64,000 nt of DNA from Chondrus crispus. Lineage: Eukaryota > Rhodophyta > Florideophyceae > Gigartinales > Gigartinaceae. Under the pieces are notes generated by a model. It ran no database searches. It was not told the origin of the DNA and saw only the letters and a list, made by a program, of their open reading frames with translations. The DNA is taken from positions 124,001-188,000 of the forward strand of contig NW_005179032.1 of assembly GCF_000350225.1 (NCBI RefSeq), written 5' to 3'. This document shows, in pieces, positions 30,320-43,046 of the stretch; position 1 is the stretch's first letter; every line of letters starts with the position of its first letter. Both the position numbers and the translations under genes were made by a program.

Positions 30320-33183
30320 CCCGCGGCGCGTCCACTTCCATGGTGACCGCCCGCGCGCAAATCTGGTGAGTAGGTGTACGAAAAGTGAGACGCGCGCACA
30401 TTTGTAGATAGCCTTCCCCGACGCGTCTGTGAGGCACGCGCAGCTGCCTCACGCGCCACGTCAAGTGCGGTAGCGGTCTTGTCCATGCGCCGTAACGCGG
30501 CAGAATCGGTTGTGCTGATCCCTGAATCTAGAGCGGCAGCCTTCCTTGTGAAGAGATACATGCTACCGGATCGTACATGCTCGAGCCGTGGGGTCGCGCG
30601 CTCCTCGGCTGCTTTGTTCTTTACAGGGCTTCGTACTCGCTTTTCCAAAGGTTCGCCGCCGTGCGTTACAAAACCGTGCATCCTTTCCGTTTTGCCGAAG
30701 CTCCGACGCGTGCCGTCCGAGTTGTTGTCCGCGATCTGTACCACAAGCACAGAATTTATGGGTTCTTTCACGGAAGCTGGTCTTGGTCTTGCGAGGAATG
30801 TTATTCCGGCTACGAAGAAAAATGTAGACGGAGTCAAAGACGTACGGTAGCAGCGAGAGTCGTTTGTTCCTTGGAGCGGGGAGCCTGTTCCGCTGCATTT
30901 TCTTCATTCCCCTTCTTCCGGAACCCCTGTGGCTTCCACGGGAGGAGCAGACAGGACGCCAAGGAACATGTTGGTCGCGTCCCATCCTTCAAACTGCGAC
31001 CGCGGACGGTGCGCCGTGGGCCACCATAGAGGAAGCAATGCGTATTTCCCCCTCGGCCCCTGCATTGTCCAACCCGTGAGTCACAATTTGCGATCGGTCC
31101 TCCTCAGTTTTTTTCTCAATTTGCTTCGACCGCAATAATGTCCCAACGCGCTTCCGGTATTTTCAGGCGATAAGCGACGAACAGGATAGTGTCGCAGCCG
31201 CACAGCGAGGCCAACATAAAAGACCACGAAATGTCCTCCAGTCGAAACACCGCAACATGGCTACCTCTCTTCAGCACACTGCCACTTCATACACGATGGA
31301 TTACAAGCAGCGTCTGATGCAGTCAGCACCTCATGACTCCTAATTCTTTTCGGGAGCACGCTTCCACCTTTTTTCTCTTGAGCTCCCCCTGAACTGCGTT
31401 ACGCACTTGCCCTTGTTCGTAGCACACAGAGCATGATTCGCACGTGCGTCACGGCGACCGACGCCATCCAGAATTGGACACATGCGTTGGGTGTGGCATA
31501 ACGGCGCCTGGCGTCGGCGGCAGTGCGAGGAGGAAGCGATCAGGGTACGCCTTGGAGTCTCTATTCCCCTCCTTGGTCGCTCCGACAGTGATGCGGAGGG
31601 TAGCCCGTGTAGCTGCGGGAGTTGCACGTGCGCAACTCACGGCACATCTCATCAATGACCTCCCACAACCTCGTAGCCGTGTCTACCCTACTCCCCGTCG
31701 GAAGGAGCTTGTCCAGCACTATGGTGGCTGGCGAGCGAGGGTCGTCGTCGTGCGCTCCGCTGAGTGTCACCGGGCTCGTCCCGCCGAGCCCCATTATCGC
31801 GTAGTTACTTGTCGGGGGGGGGGCAGGACTTCTTCTCCATCACCATCCCCCTCTTCCATACTATTGTACTTCCCTCCATGTCGCCGCTCATTCAAATTCA
31901 GCATCTGGTACCCTCTCCCGCCTCTCGCATGCGCCTCAACAATCGCTTCGCCTCCTCGAGAGAAATATAACGTGAACAGAGGGAGATCACCGTCGCCGAA
32001 CGACGTCTGGAGAAGGCCCGAGCTTCTGCGTGGAGATCGCTATGTCCGAGCGGCACATCACAACGCCGTAGAGGACGGTCGGGGCAGCCGGAATCGAACT
32101 GTGAAAGGATGGAATAATAGTGCAAGAAGCCCCTGAGAGTGAGGCGCCCCTCTTCTGCCAGTAACACGGGGAACAGGCGAATTAGCTGGTTCCAAGCAAC
32201 CCCCTTGCAGTAGCGCCGGCCGCACTTGGTGTGTGTCAGTCCCACGTCCTTGTATTTGCGCGGAAAATTGCCCAAGGAGCTCTCCGACTCGTCAATCGCT
32301 GAGCAGGGTTCTTGGTACCCTGCGTATCCATAGTGCAGGGCGTCCGCGTACGTCCCGAGATACCGGTCGTCGTGTGCGCGTGCGCTGATTTCTTTGTAGC
32401 GCTGCGCGGGGGTTCATCTCTCGTTGGTGCTGTCCACAGGCGCGGTACGCAGCGGTTCTTGCGGCGCTCTCGTCTCGGTCCTTGCGTGCCCGCGCGCAGA
32501 AAGAAAGACTTCATATTCAGTAGCGTGAAAGGGGAAGGGGGTCGTCTTTTGGCATCTCCTCATTACTTATTCAGCGTGCGGCACTGCTGTACCTTCACGC
32601 ACCGGGTGATAAGCGCGTACAGTAGGGGTTATTTTCCGTTAATTTTTTGTGTTTCTCGCGGCGGCGGCGCGAGCACTGTATGCCGTTGTATCATCCCTGG
32701 GCTGACCGTTATCAACCCAATCATTTTCTAAGGCCATGCCGTGCGTCTCTTGCCATATTATCGTGGCAGTGGAGTGGCGGTTGTTCGTCCGCCCCCCCTC
32801 CGTCCTCACTCGGCCCATACTAAAGCATGCGTACGCTATTCTTCACACCTCTTGCCTTGTTTTGTGCGCTTCGTTCGCTTCCTGCGCTCAACCAGCGCGG
32901 CTTAGCCCTGCCGCTACGTTCTAGGCGGCCATTCCTGGGGCGAACTGCGCCCCTAAGACGCGAATTCTCAAACTCAACTTCGTAAGCGCTAGCCATCGCT
33001 CCGCCCAACCGGGGCTTAACTGCTTCCGATACCGGCTGCCTTGTCCAGGTGATCGTCTCGTTCGTCGGACGTCCTCTCGCCGCGATTACCGGACTTAACG
33101 GATCGTCCGGCAATCCTTTTCGGGGGCGTCGTCCGAAGTTTCCGATCCGAACGGGGTTTTGCGGTCCTCGTAATGTCGGTCAT
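30320..33183 (-). pseudogene. decayed unrecognised ORF after B1 pol, proximal part
   Basis: Minus-strand sequence with clear protein-like character but several frames. A candidate start ATG at 33183 gives a basic N-terminus (about 55 residues, many R and K). The longest clean stretch is 32413-31898, 171 open codons, with HTKCGRRYCKGVAWNQLI and YISLEEAKRLLRRMREAG. Further pieces lie at 31896-31806, 31794-31561, 31259-31116 and 30837-30320, the last open up to the A1 insertion point and beyond it at 7649-7400. No known domain is recognised. It may be an extra sense ORF of B1 or remains of a host gene that B1 sequences surround. Confidence 0.4.
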
Positions 33184-33390
33184 TACGAGGGCCCAACATT
33201 TTTCAGGCAGTTCGTACTGTCCTGTTCTTATGTCTCGCGTCCTTGGCGTCCGAGAAGTCAAGACGACTTGACTTGAACACGTCCCCGGCTGTGACCCTCC
33301 CATAGGGTCCGCCGCCCTCCTTCGCTTCCCATTCTAGTCTGTTCGTGCAGGCTGGGGTTAATCCGCGAAGGAGCGGTTGAAGGCCCCTCC

Positions 33391-35593
33391 TTAAGCGTGA
33401 ACGTCCGCGTTCACGGTTTGGGTGAGGCCTCTGCCGGTACGTCTCCGGAGGCGTTGGGCGTAACGAGACACCAACTCCTCCGGGACGTGAGTCCGCGCAG
33501 TCCAAGTGGGCGCGTCGTAATCCGCCCACTTGATGAGGAACTCCGTAGTTCCGTCTTCCATGACTCGATGTCTCAGTAGCCGTTCGACGGCATACTGCGT
33601 CCCCGCGGTGACCTTATCGGCGAGGTCTCCCGGGGTCGTCGTACTTGCTCGTGGCGCGTCTATCGGAGACGGCGCGTACACGCAGCGGTCGGCGGAGACT
33701 CGCTCGGTGACCCCATCACGATCGATCGTGATGGTTCGGCGGTCATTGGCGAGCACGCGGTAGGGTCCGACAGCGGGCGAAGCGAGCTTGTTTGATGTCT
33801 TAGCCCCATCGGTGGGGTTGAGATATACGTATTCTCCGGGACGGAGCCGGGAATTAATACGTCGTATGCGCTTATCGAAGTCGCGCTTGTAGCGAGCCTG
33901 CGTCCGACGCAGGCTCCCGTAGGCCTTCTGGATAGTCGAATCCAAGGTCTTGAGGAACTCGGCACGTTGGTTCCCCCTATCGGAAGGGGGCGCGTCGCCG
34001 TCCGCCCGTCGGAGAGAGAACTCCGGCGGTGGCCTGCTGAGCACGAGCTCAAACGGCGTGGTGCGTGTGGTGCGATGTACGTGGGAGTTGTACGCATACG
34101 TAAGCGGCCCCACGTACACATCCCAGTCGTCCTGGTGTTCACCCACGTAATTCCGCAGCATCGAGGCGATTGTTCGGTTATATCGCCCGACCTGCCCGTT
34201 CGTCTGGCGATGGTACGCCGAAGTGTACAAATTCGTTATCACCAGAACTCGGCACGTGCTGTGGAAGAACTTGGCATTAAACTGAGGGCCGTTGTCCGAA
34301 AGCAACGTGCGAGGGACACCATACTTGAACACCCACGAGTCGCAGAACGCAACTGCGACCGTGTACGCTGTTCTCGTGCGGAGCGCAACGACTTGCGTTA
34401 GCTTTCTGAAGCGGTCCGTAATCACGAGCAAGAACCGTTTTCCTGCCTTCGTCTTAGAGAGCGGCCCCAAGATGTCGATCGCGAGGCTCTCGAGGGGCCT
34501 CGTAGCTAGAAACAATCTCAATCGGTTGAGATGTTTCCTCAGCTGCACCCGGTTCATCGCGCAGGTTCGACACCCTTGCACCGTGGCTGCGACGTCTGCA
34601 GCCAGGTAGGGCCAGTAGTACTCGCGTCGAAGTCCGTAATACATACGGTTCTGGCCCGGGTGCCCCGCGATGGTCGGGTTGTGGCACAGGCGAAGGAGCC
34701 TGGCGCGGAGCGTCCGAGGTACCACCACCTGAACGATATCAGGGTCGAAGGGGTGTCTCCTTTTGAGCACCCCTTGGTGGTCCTCGAAGAATGCGGAGTC
34801 CCGGGACTCTGACTGTCGTGCCAAAACGGTTTGGCAGAAGTCATCCACGCGCTGCTCCTCGGCTATCTCCTCTATCGTAAGAGGGGCCGGAAGGTCGTCC
34901 TGCGGTGGGGAGACCGGGGAGTCGGGAGCGCCAGCCTCGGGGTATTCAGCGCGCTGGATGTCGGCGGCGTCGAACTCGTCGTTCTCCTCCAAAAACGAAT
35001 TGGGTCCTTGGAGAGCGGGGGCTTCGTCGTCGCCTCTCGGTTCGTCGCGCGTCCGTACGCGCGACCTTGTTCGGGCTTCGGCTTGGTTCCGTGTCGTTAC
35101 GAAGACATGGACGTCCTGATGATCACAGCTCGCGGTACAAGCGTGGTCGGCAAGCTCGTTCGATAGGTCTCGAACTGTCGTTCCCCCGTCGGAAGTGGGG
35201 ATGTCGTCATCTACCTCGACGGTGGGGTGAGGGTCATCGGCGACCTTCGGCGACACGAGTCGTCACAGGGCATCGGGCACCTGATGCACGCGTCCGGGGC
35301 GGTACTGAATAGTGAAATCGTATTTAGCCAGACGTAGCCGCCACCCGGTGAGTCTTCCGGAACTCTCGGTGAGGGACATGAGCCATCGGACGGCGTCATG
35401 GTCCGTCCGTACGGTGAACTTCGTGCCTTCTACATACGGCCGTAGGGTGCGGACTGCCCACACTACGGCGAAGCACTCGAGTTCGGTAGCGCTGTAGTTG
35501 CGCTCACTATTGGACAGTGAGTACGACCGATACCCCACGGGGCGCCAGTCGTTCGGCTCTTCGTGCTCCTGAAGTAAGGTGCAGCCGGGTTGG
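33391..35593 (-). pseudogene. gypsy B1 pol: end of RNase H, integrase, chromodomain
   Basis: One frame with a single TGA at 35265-35263. RNase H: GCTLLQEHEEP, ERNYSATELECFAVVW, RTDHDAVRWLM; cut at 35593 by an LTR. Integrase: zinc-binding CHNPTIAGHPG to CRTCAMN, D in AIDILGPL and D in LSDNGPQF. The expected third acidic residue is replaced: the sequence reads NGQVGRYNR where relatives have NGQVERFNR, a GAG-to-GGG change, so the DDE triad is broken. A degenerate chromodomain (YAVERLLRHR to FLIKWADYDAPTW) ends the protein. The integrase core resembles that of B2 but is clearly distinct. Confidence 0.87.
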
Positions 35594-36649
35594 TGTAGTG
35601 CAATGTGCCTGTCAGGCCGCGAACACAGTCCGACGGTAAAACAAAAAGAAGAAAAACAGCAACAGCAACAACCACTGCCGATGGCACGCGCTACGGAGCG
35701 TTTGAGACTCCCTTTCCTCTTGTGTGAGCTTGCGCCCCACGGTAGCTCAACTCCCACGAGGGGGTAAGGAAAGATGCCGGGCCCGGGAGGATAATGGTGG
35801 TAGAGACTAGTGAATACTTGAGTGCTCGGCGAGTGCGGGTTGTGCTTGTGTACGAGAATATAACCGCGGTTCGCTGGGTTGTAAGGCCAATGCTCGACGA
35901 GCGTCTTAAGCACCTTGTGTATAATTCAAGGTCTTCGACGGGGGCTTGATTAGCACTACCCGACGGGAACGTAGCTATGTAGTAACGCTACGACCACCGT
36001 GTTGCCCGATGGCTAAACACGGATACCAATGCGATCGCAATCGCGGTTGGTGGTACCAACACGGTTTTGTATGATAAGACCTTCGAAGGAGGCGTCATTG
36101 CAACAGCCTCCCGACGGAACAGGACACTGTAGCAGCGCTACGACCTACGTGCAGCCCGATGGCTATCACACCAACACCGGATCAGTTGCGACCGACTCCA
36201 ATGAAACCAACACAATTAAGGGAAAAATAGATGTAGAGATAGAAAAGGTTAGGAATTAGAGATAGAAAAGGTAAAAAGGATAAGGAAAAGGGGACCCAAG
36301 CAATAGAGGATGTCGTTATCAGCGTAGAGGGGAAGCGCGTCGCGTGAAAGGAAGCGGTCTTCGACGAAGGCGAGATCTAACTCCGGCAACTCGGGTTACC
36401 TTTACGGACTTGGTGGTCAGCGGGCTAATGTATATATCGCCCAGCCGGAGCCATTACAGTAGCTCGCGGCGCTCGATCCAAGATCTAATCTAATGTCAGC
36501 AAAATTAATGCCAACTAATTAACTAAATAAAATAAAATAATTAAAACTGTGCAATTATTCACACGTGTGTCCCCGAACCCGGACTACTTGTCATATCCAA
36601 TTATTTTCCTTTCGTTCCAACCCCATGTAGAGCCCATTATTGCACTACA
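35594..36649 (-). repeat. 3' LTR of A2
   Basis: 1056 bp in reverse orientation, ends TGTAGTGCAAT/ATTGCACTACA. Its U3 end resembles that of A1 (shared AT-rich stretch and CACGTG at 36562). TATATAT lies at 36431-36437. It cuts B1 pol within RNase H. Confidence 0.9.
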
Positions 36650-36661
36650 TATCCCCCTTCT
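36650..36661 (-). other. polypurine tract of A2
   Basis: AGAAGGGGGATA on the minus strand, adjacent to the LTR; identical to A1. Confidence 0.85.
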
Positions 36662-36774
36662 GGGCGCCCTTGTACAGCGCCAAGCCATCGTATAATCTCC
36701 TGCCGTCCCTTACCTTGTTTCCCAACCGTCAATCACTCTGCGCGGCGTTCTGGCAATGGTAAGACGAAAATACC

Positions 36775-38701
36775 TTGCTTCCTTCTCCTTCGGAAGACTC
36801 GGACGATAGTTCCACCCGTAGACGTCCGGGTGTGGGCTTTCTTCGCAAGTCCGAAGTGCCCCGGGGTCTTCCTTCCATACCCCGTCTACCGCTGTTACCA
36901 ACCCTACAGAACCGGCCTTCCATCGGGGCTACCATTCCTCTTGGGCAGCCCACCGTCATTCTTCGCTTGAGGAGCTGCAGAACAAAACCATGCGCGATAA
37001 CTCATCCCTGTTCGATTCTGCTCAATGGTTCTCCTCTGTGGGCATCCGCAACCTTGAAGGCATTGAAAATAATTTTGCCGACGACGCGGGCATGTTGCCC
37101 GGTAACCTCCCTTTGCAGGCCATTCACACCTTTGACTGTCGCACCCGCATCGCTATACCCACCTCCATCCTACGTCACTCCTCCCCGCGCGGTCGCTCTT
37201 CCTTATCCCTGCGCTTCATGGACGCGGTGTTCGCTCGGATCGAGATTCTAATGGCCGACGCCCTCATACCTTCATGTTACCACTGCGACACTTGGCAATG
37301 TCGTACGGACGGGGAACGACTCTACCTCGACAACCTCATCGACTGCACCTTTGGTGACCCCGTGTGCGAGGCGGACCGACTGTGGCGCAACCAACGCACC
37401 GTTACGACCGACGCCATGTTTTGGACCCAAGCCATTCTTCCCACAAACTTTCGCCATACGAAGCTCGGAGGTATTTTCTTTTTCCAAAATACTGTACGCT
37501 TTGACCGTCAGGTCCGATCCGACACTGGATACTTCGTGGCGTACCAGATGATTGAGGCTCGTGAAATTTCCAGACAGCACTACACCAATCGATACCAACG
37601 AACGCCTTCCTGGTGGAGTCAAAACGAGGTATGTCAGGGTTTCTGGGCTGAGTTAGGGCCCGTCCTGACATATTACGGCAGTCATTCACGCGATCCGCAC
37701 CACGGGCTGTGCACTGTGTTTCTCACGGAGTGGTGCGTGAAAGTTGCCGCTACCCTCCTGTGGGAAGTTTTCGACTGTTGGCGCCTGTGGCACCTCCCTT
37801 CGAAACTCCGCAAACAGATGCGTCTCCTCAATTTTTCTGTCCCCTTTGGCGGATCCGATGTGGACCGTGAAGTGCACGCCCTCCTCGATATGATCGAGAC
37901 CGTAGCGTGGGATTGCGTTCCTCCACAAAACTCGTCTCGGTCCTTTTCACGCCAGCGACCCTCCTTTTCCCCTGGTAGAAATCATCCAGCTGCCGGCGAC
38001 TTCGTGTGGATCAACCCCTGGTCCTCCTCCCTCTGTTCTGCATAGGAGGCCCAGTTGAGCCGCCGTTTCGGAAATCAACCACCGATCCGCAAGGCAGTCA
38101 CTGTGGTGAACGCCGATCCTCGAGAGCCTGAGATGTGCTCTCGACCTTCGGCCCCAACTTCCCCTCTCCCTGCAAGGGTCCGTCCCTCCGCTTCTGAGGC
38201 CCCTATGTGCGTCGTACTTCCTCCCACGAGCTCGGCGGAAACCTTGTCGCTTCGAGTCCTGTCTTCCTCGGACGTGAATCCAATCTCACTTCCTGCTTCC
38301 CCTTCACGCGAGGGACAGCTCGTCACCCCCACGCCGACCTTGCCATTGCCGTCATGTACGGCACCCGTAGGCTTGACCCATCCTCAGGTTCCTCTGCGCG
38401 TCGAGCTTCCTCCTGCGAGCTGCTAGACGGAAAACCTTTCAATCCGGGGAACACCACCATCGAACGGGGATGCTACCCCACGTCCGGCTTCCCGTTCACC
38501 TGAGGGTCCGCTCCTCGCCCCTACCTCCCTCCATCGTCCACAATTCCCAAAGAAAGTACCTCTGCTGCTGCCGTTTACCATCGCCTTCTCATGGCTCATG
38601 GTGTGGAGGCAGAAGCTCTCCAGGGGGCGTCCCTAGACGACTTGCCAGTCCTATCTCGGCTTGTCACCTCCCTTCCAAAGGGAAAATCCTTTCGGGCATA
38701 G
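36775..38701 (+). pseudogene. antisense gene of gypsy element A2, unknown function
   Basis: ATG at 36775, 126 bp inside the LTR. The N-terminal part matches A3 (SEDSDDSSTRRRPGVGF), a frameshift follows near 36950, then 36990-38045 is open and carries the whole globular region: DDAGMLPGNLP, CDTWQCRTDGERLYLDNLID, PSWWSQNEVCQGFW, TEWCVKVAATLLWEVF, DFVWINPWSS. A TAG at 38043-38045 precedes the Pro/Ser-rich linker. A second frameshift near 38420 precedes the C-terminal HGVEAEALQGASLDD segment, ending at 38701. Very close to the A3 copy although the LTRs belong to different U3 types. Confidence 0.78.
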
Positions 38702-41700
38702 TCTCGTTGAGACGTCGGCCACAGCACTTCCTTGCGACTTGTCCTTCTTTCCCCATCCTGCCCGCATGATAGTCGACTAGCGACTTTATCGTACGACCTT
38801 TGGGCGATAAAAAGAATCCACCTGCGAATCCCCTGTTATTTTCAACTCCCTCCTCTTTTTTCTGCGTACTGTCACTGCAGTTGTACCCCTCGTTTTACCA
38901 ACTTCCTCCTCTTTTGCACTTTTTGATGATGCCGCCGTCCGTCTCCAGTCAAGCTATTTTGGAGCCCGGGGGTTCCCCCCTCAAGAGCGGAGCCCCTGGC
39001 TCCCTTGTCCTCTGGTCCGTGCCCTGACGACCCTGTGGACGTCCCCTTCGACTTCCCTTCTCTTCATTCCTCAATTTCCTCCTCTTTTCCGTTAATTGAG
39101 CAGCCCTCGGTTTCCTAATCCCTCGAAATCTGTCATTTTGACAATGAGCATCTATACCACGACTCCCTACAACTTTTCTCTGTTGTAGTTGCCGGTCCGG
39201 CTCAGTTCCCCTGAACGCTCTTAGTGGCATTCGCCACTTCCGCGACCTTCCGTTTCATTGCTGTCCGTTTTTAGTTCCTCGATCGGAAGCCCTTTCCCCT
39301 GTTCACATTTCATGCCCTTGTGCACTGTTCCCTTTCATTGTGCGATCTGCCTCCTTCTCAATTTTTTTTGGAACCCCTGGATAGAGGTGTGTCGGCGACT
39401 TCTCGATATTGTCTGAGTGTCGATCCCCTTCTCACGTGCAACATTCCATAAAAAAGAACGGACGACGGAAGCTCCGCGGGGAAACCTCTGCTCTCTCGAC
39501 TCCGGCGGGGTCAGGAACCCGGTTCATTCACACGTAGGTTCTACCCTCTCTCTCTTTGACATCATCCATTACGTGCAGACTCAGATTCGCGACGCGATAA
39601 GTGTGGAGACGTGAATGTCGTTGCCCGTGATCTCATTCGGGACGTCCTTCTTACTGTTAGATTGCTACCTGAGGTAGCGGACCTTAGGGCGATTGCGAAA
39701 CGACCTTTCGTATTCCTCTCATCATACGCGAGGAATGAATGACATTTTGGGTCGTGCAGTGCGGTTCGTATCACGTTGAGTCGAAAACGTACTGTTTCCT
39801 TACGGCGATTCGTAACTAGTTGAGGTGGCGACGAGGGTTCCTCATACACGCTCGGTCATACGTATTATGATTAGTTGATTGCATCGCGGTGGGCAACCAT
39901 CTTGATCCTGTCTCGGATTATGCATTTAGATGGTGTTCCAGGGTTCACGGCGACTCCATTCTCACATGGTGTCATCCGCCTTGTCGCCTAACTTGGCGTT
40001 TTCGTCCTTGCTGTCGGGCGAGCTGCCCTCGCTCTGTCATCAGGGACACGGGGCGGCGTGTGTAGCCTGTAGATAGTGAACACCAGTTAACAACTCGTGT
40101 GCGAGGTTATCGGCGAAATCAACTAGCATACCGGCGGTCTCGAAAATGACGGGCGAAACTTCTTCGCTATGCGATTACAGCGCGCGCGCGCTCAATGCAC
40201 TTCCCGACAGTCGCGTGAGTAGGACTTCGTCCTTTCCCTTTTCCTTGAATGTCATTCCCCTCGAAGTACGCTCGTGATCATCATGATTAAGCAATCACAG
40301 TGATGGCTGGTGCCTTGTGCGCGAGAAGGGGTGGTCGTAGTCGAGCTCCTCCCTTCGTGCGCATTGTGATATGTCGTGGATCGGCGGCCGTGGCTCATGC
40401 CAACAAACCGGCGTGATTTCTTGCCGTGACTATGGTTTTCCTTAATTTCGTTGATATTTTCAAACGGCGCTTGACACCTCCGTTCTCGTGCGTTGGTATG
40501 CGGCGCGCTCTTGCTCCGAAGTCAAAGTAGTGGCTCAGATCTCACCGGTCTGAGGTCTTCAGGAGCCTGCGAAACGTCCCCGTTGTCCCCGTTCTTTCCG
40601 TGTTCACCCCGATTTCCTCAACAAGCACTCCAGATTTTGTCAATTGCAAAGCTAAATCTTTCAAACTTTTCCTCTGACGCTGTGTAAACCTTCGTTTTCT
40701 TTCGTAGGAAATCATATTAATGAAAGAAGGCACCACGTGCTGCTCTGCGTCTCAATCCCATCTCATCATCATCCTGTTTCTTTTCTCGGATAAGGGGTTC
40801 CAGGAGTGATTCTCGTTATCGACGGTACGTCGCCATTATTCATGGGGTCTCTACTCAAGGAAGGTCCCAGTTTTCCGGACGGGACGCCGCGCAGACTCGC
40901 TTTCGTTCAATCCCCAATGACAGAGGGGAGATGCGAGGACTGAAAAAAATAAAACCAATAGGGGGGCTGTGTCGGTACGCTTTTTTCAAGCCAATATCGA
41001 GGGTCTCAACGAAACCTGCAGCAGGCCCTCTTCGGGGGTTCGAACTCCCTTTCTCAGATCTGACTCCTTCTCCAAAGGAGCTGACGATACCATTCGTCTC
41101 ACGTAGAGTAACCCCAAAACAAAACAAAAAAATCGACAAAGACACAGAAACCTGTTCGCGTATACGGTGAACCTTGCTCCGACCTGTCTTCATCAGGTGG
41201 GAGGTTCACCTCATGGGGCTATTAGAGTTACGTGTCTCGTCAGTGCCTTCTGCTCGGCGAAGGAAAAAAAATGTAAAGAGAATCGTCGCGAAAGAAATTT
41301 CGTGTACAAGGTCAGAGGACATCCTTCATGATCTCCGACGCATCCCTCTGCGACATGGGCCAGACAGTCCGCTTGGGGTTCTTCGGGTCTTGTATGACTC
41401 TCGCTCGTCCTTCGCGCCTCATTGCGCGCATCCCCACGGGGGCTTTCTTCTCTGTTCTCAAATGGAACGCCTTGTTTCGAATCGTGGGTCTACTGTAAGG
41501 TTTCCCTTCTCTCCGACGTTGCAATGGGCCACTTCTTGGTCCTCGTAGGTTCTTCTGATCGACCCCCGCAGTGCGGGGTCGTGTCCTTGACAACAGAAAA
41601 TATAATAATAACTAAAGCAGAACAATGACAAAACAGAAAAGAGGAAAAGAAAAGAAATAAAGAAACAAGGAAACGACAGAGTTGAAGAGAAATCATGATG

Positions 41701-42314
41701 GTTAAGTGCTAAGTAGATCGCTCTGGAAAATAGGACCGGTTGTGAGCGTGGACGTCGGTCACCGCGGGGTGACTTCGTAGCCGCGTTCTTCTGAGGGTGG
41801 TCCCTATGGACGGGTCTTCGTGCTCGTCGAGCAGGGGCAGTGTGTTAGCAGTGAGTGTGACGATCGGCTTCGTGTGAGGTCGGGTGGGGCTTAGCTGCGG
41901 GGCGACTTAGAATAGTTATGTCGCCGACTGTGGCAAACGACCATCACTTCGCGTGCGTACTGCAGCCGCAGTAATTTTTCCTGCTTTTTTATTATAATTT
42001 CGCAGCATGGCTGGAGTTCGAGCTCTGCCTTGCGTCGCTCGTTCAGCAGTTTGTTGTCGACACGCATATTTTTTGTTTACATCATACCCCAAGCGGGCGG
42101 ACCGCCTGTTCGAAACGTCATTTCTCGTGCGCATTGCAGTGAGGCTTGTTCGCGTTTTCCGGGAGGCTCAATGCCTCATCCAAAAATACAGTTTCGCTTC
42201 TCTGCCTCGCTTTCTTTCCTTGAAACTCCTTATTTGCGAAACTCGTGGATGCGTTCCTTCCTCGAAGATCTGACCTCTCTGTTGTTTCTAACCTACTAAT
42301 TCTATTCACGATGG
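38702..42314 (-). other. A2 noncoding spacer
   Basis: No supported gene. Shared blocks with A3 include a segment just past the antisense gene containing TCGACTAGCGACTTTATCG (about 38768) and a long block beside pol (about 41580-42310 against 57680-58440). Motifs CTTCCTCCTCTTTT recur on plus (38850, 38900, 39070), i.e. purine tracts on the element's sense strand. Confidence 0.7.
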
Positions 42315-43046
42315 CTATCCGGGTTGTGCGTGCGACGCTTGCGCGGGTAAGGGTAGCCTTTCCCTGCGGAAATATGTGACTATGGCACTGCGGGAGATTT
42401 GCTCAATAGGTTCCCACGTTGCGTCCTCGATGGTATACCCATACCACCTCACTTTGAGAATTAATGTCTCCTCGTCGTAGCCGTGGTCCACGATCTTTTC
42501 GATCACATACTCCTGACTCTCGGCTCCTTCTTCCTGCGTGTCCAACTGTCCTTCCCCCTTCCGAAGAGCCAGTGACACATCCTCATCGTGCTCTTCCGAA
42601 CCTCCCATCTCTTGTAGATCGGGCGGGATGCCCGCAGCTTCCTGATTTATCAAAGGTCTGTCATCCGTCATATCCTTCGCTTGCGCGGCGGTTTCTTCTT
42701 GTTCCCCTTCTCGATTGAGGAACTGTAGCGCTTATCGTAGCCCGATTATCGGCGTGTAGTCCATGGGACTAGGGGCTAATTCGACTCTATCTCGCGAGAC
42801 GCGCTCTTCTTGGTCGCCGATGGCAATGACGACCGTATTCTCAAGTGACTCCTTCACTTGATACGGACCCGTAGCCACTTGTGCCAACTTATGTTTCGGC
42901 TCGGTGGCCGTGCCTTGCTCCTTTCGAAGGAATACATATGATCCTGAAAGGATGTTGCAGAAGGGGTCGACGGCTTGCTCGCGAATGAGCTCCTCCGGAG
43001 TGACAGCTTGGAATTGATCGAGGCGATCAGAGGCGGCCCCCGTCAA
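42315..43046 (-). pseudogene. A2 pol C-terminus: chromodomain, integrase core deleted
   Basis: The frame runs VTPEELIREQAVDPFCN straight into GSYVFLRKEQGTATEPKHKL. In A1 these are separated by about 970 bp containing the integrase zinc-binding and DDE core. The C-terminal tail with chromodomain (YVIEKIVDHGYDEETL, LKVRWYGYTIEDATWEP) remains after one frameshift near 42700. This copy cannot encode integrase. Confidence 0.85.

Larger units (their letters stand above)
5452..35593 (-). mobile_element. Ty3/gypsy chromovirus B1, interrupted by A1 and cut by the A2 LTR
   Basis: Composite interpretation. A 681-bp LTR (5452-6132) with polypurine tract at 6133-6147 forms the 3' end of a minus-strand element. 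Its internal region runs 6148-7649, is interrupted by A1 with a CTTGC duplication, resumes at 30320, and contains the integrase-chromodomain part of pol at 33391-35256 and RNase H up to 35593. There the A2-side LTR cuts it, and the RT, protease, gag and 5' LTR were not found in the window. That the LTR and the pol belong to one element is inferred from order, orientation and a shared 38-bp motif (6134-6171 and 33382-33419). Confidence 0.45.

Noticed and set aside
31444-32136. 230-codon plus frame
   Set aside because: Arg/Ser/Pro-rich shadow of the minus-strand segments at 32413-31561.
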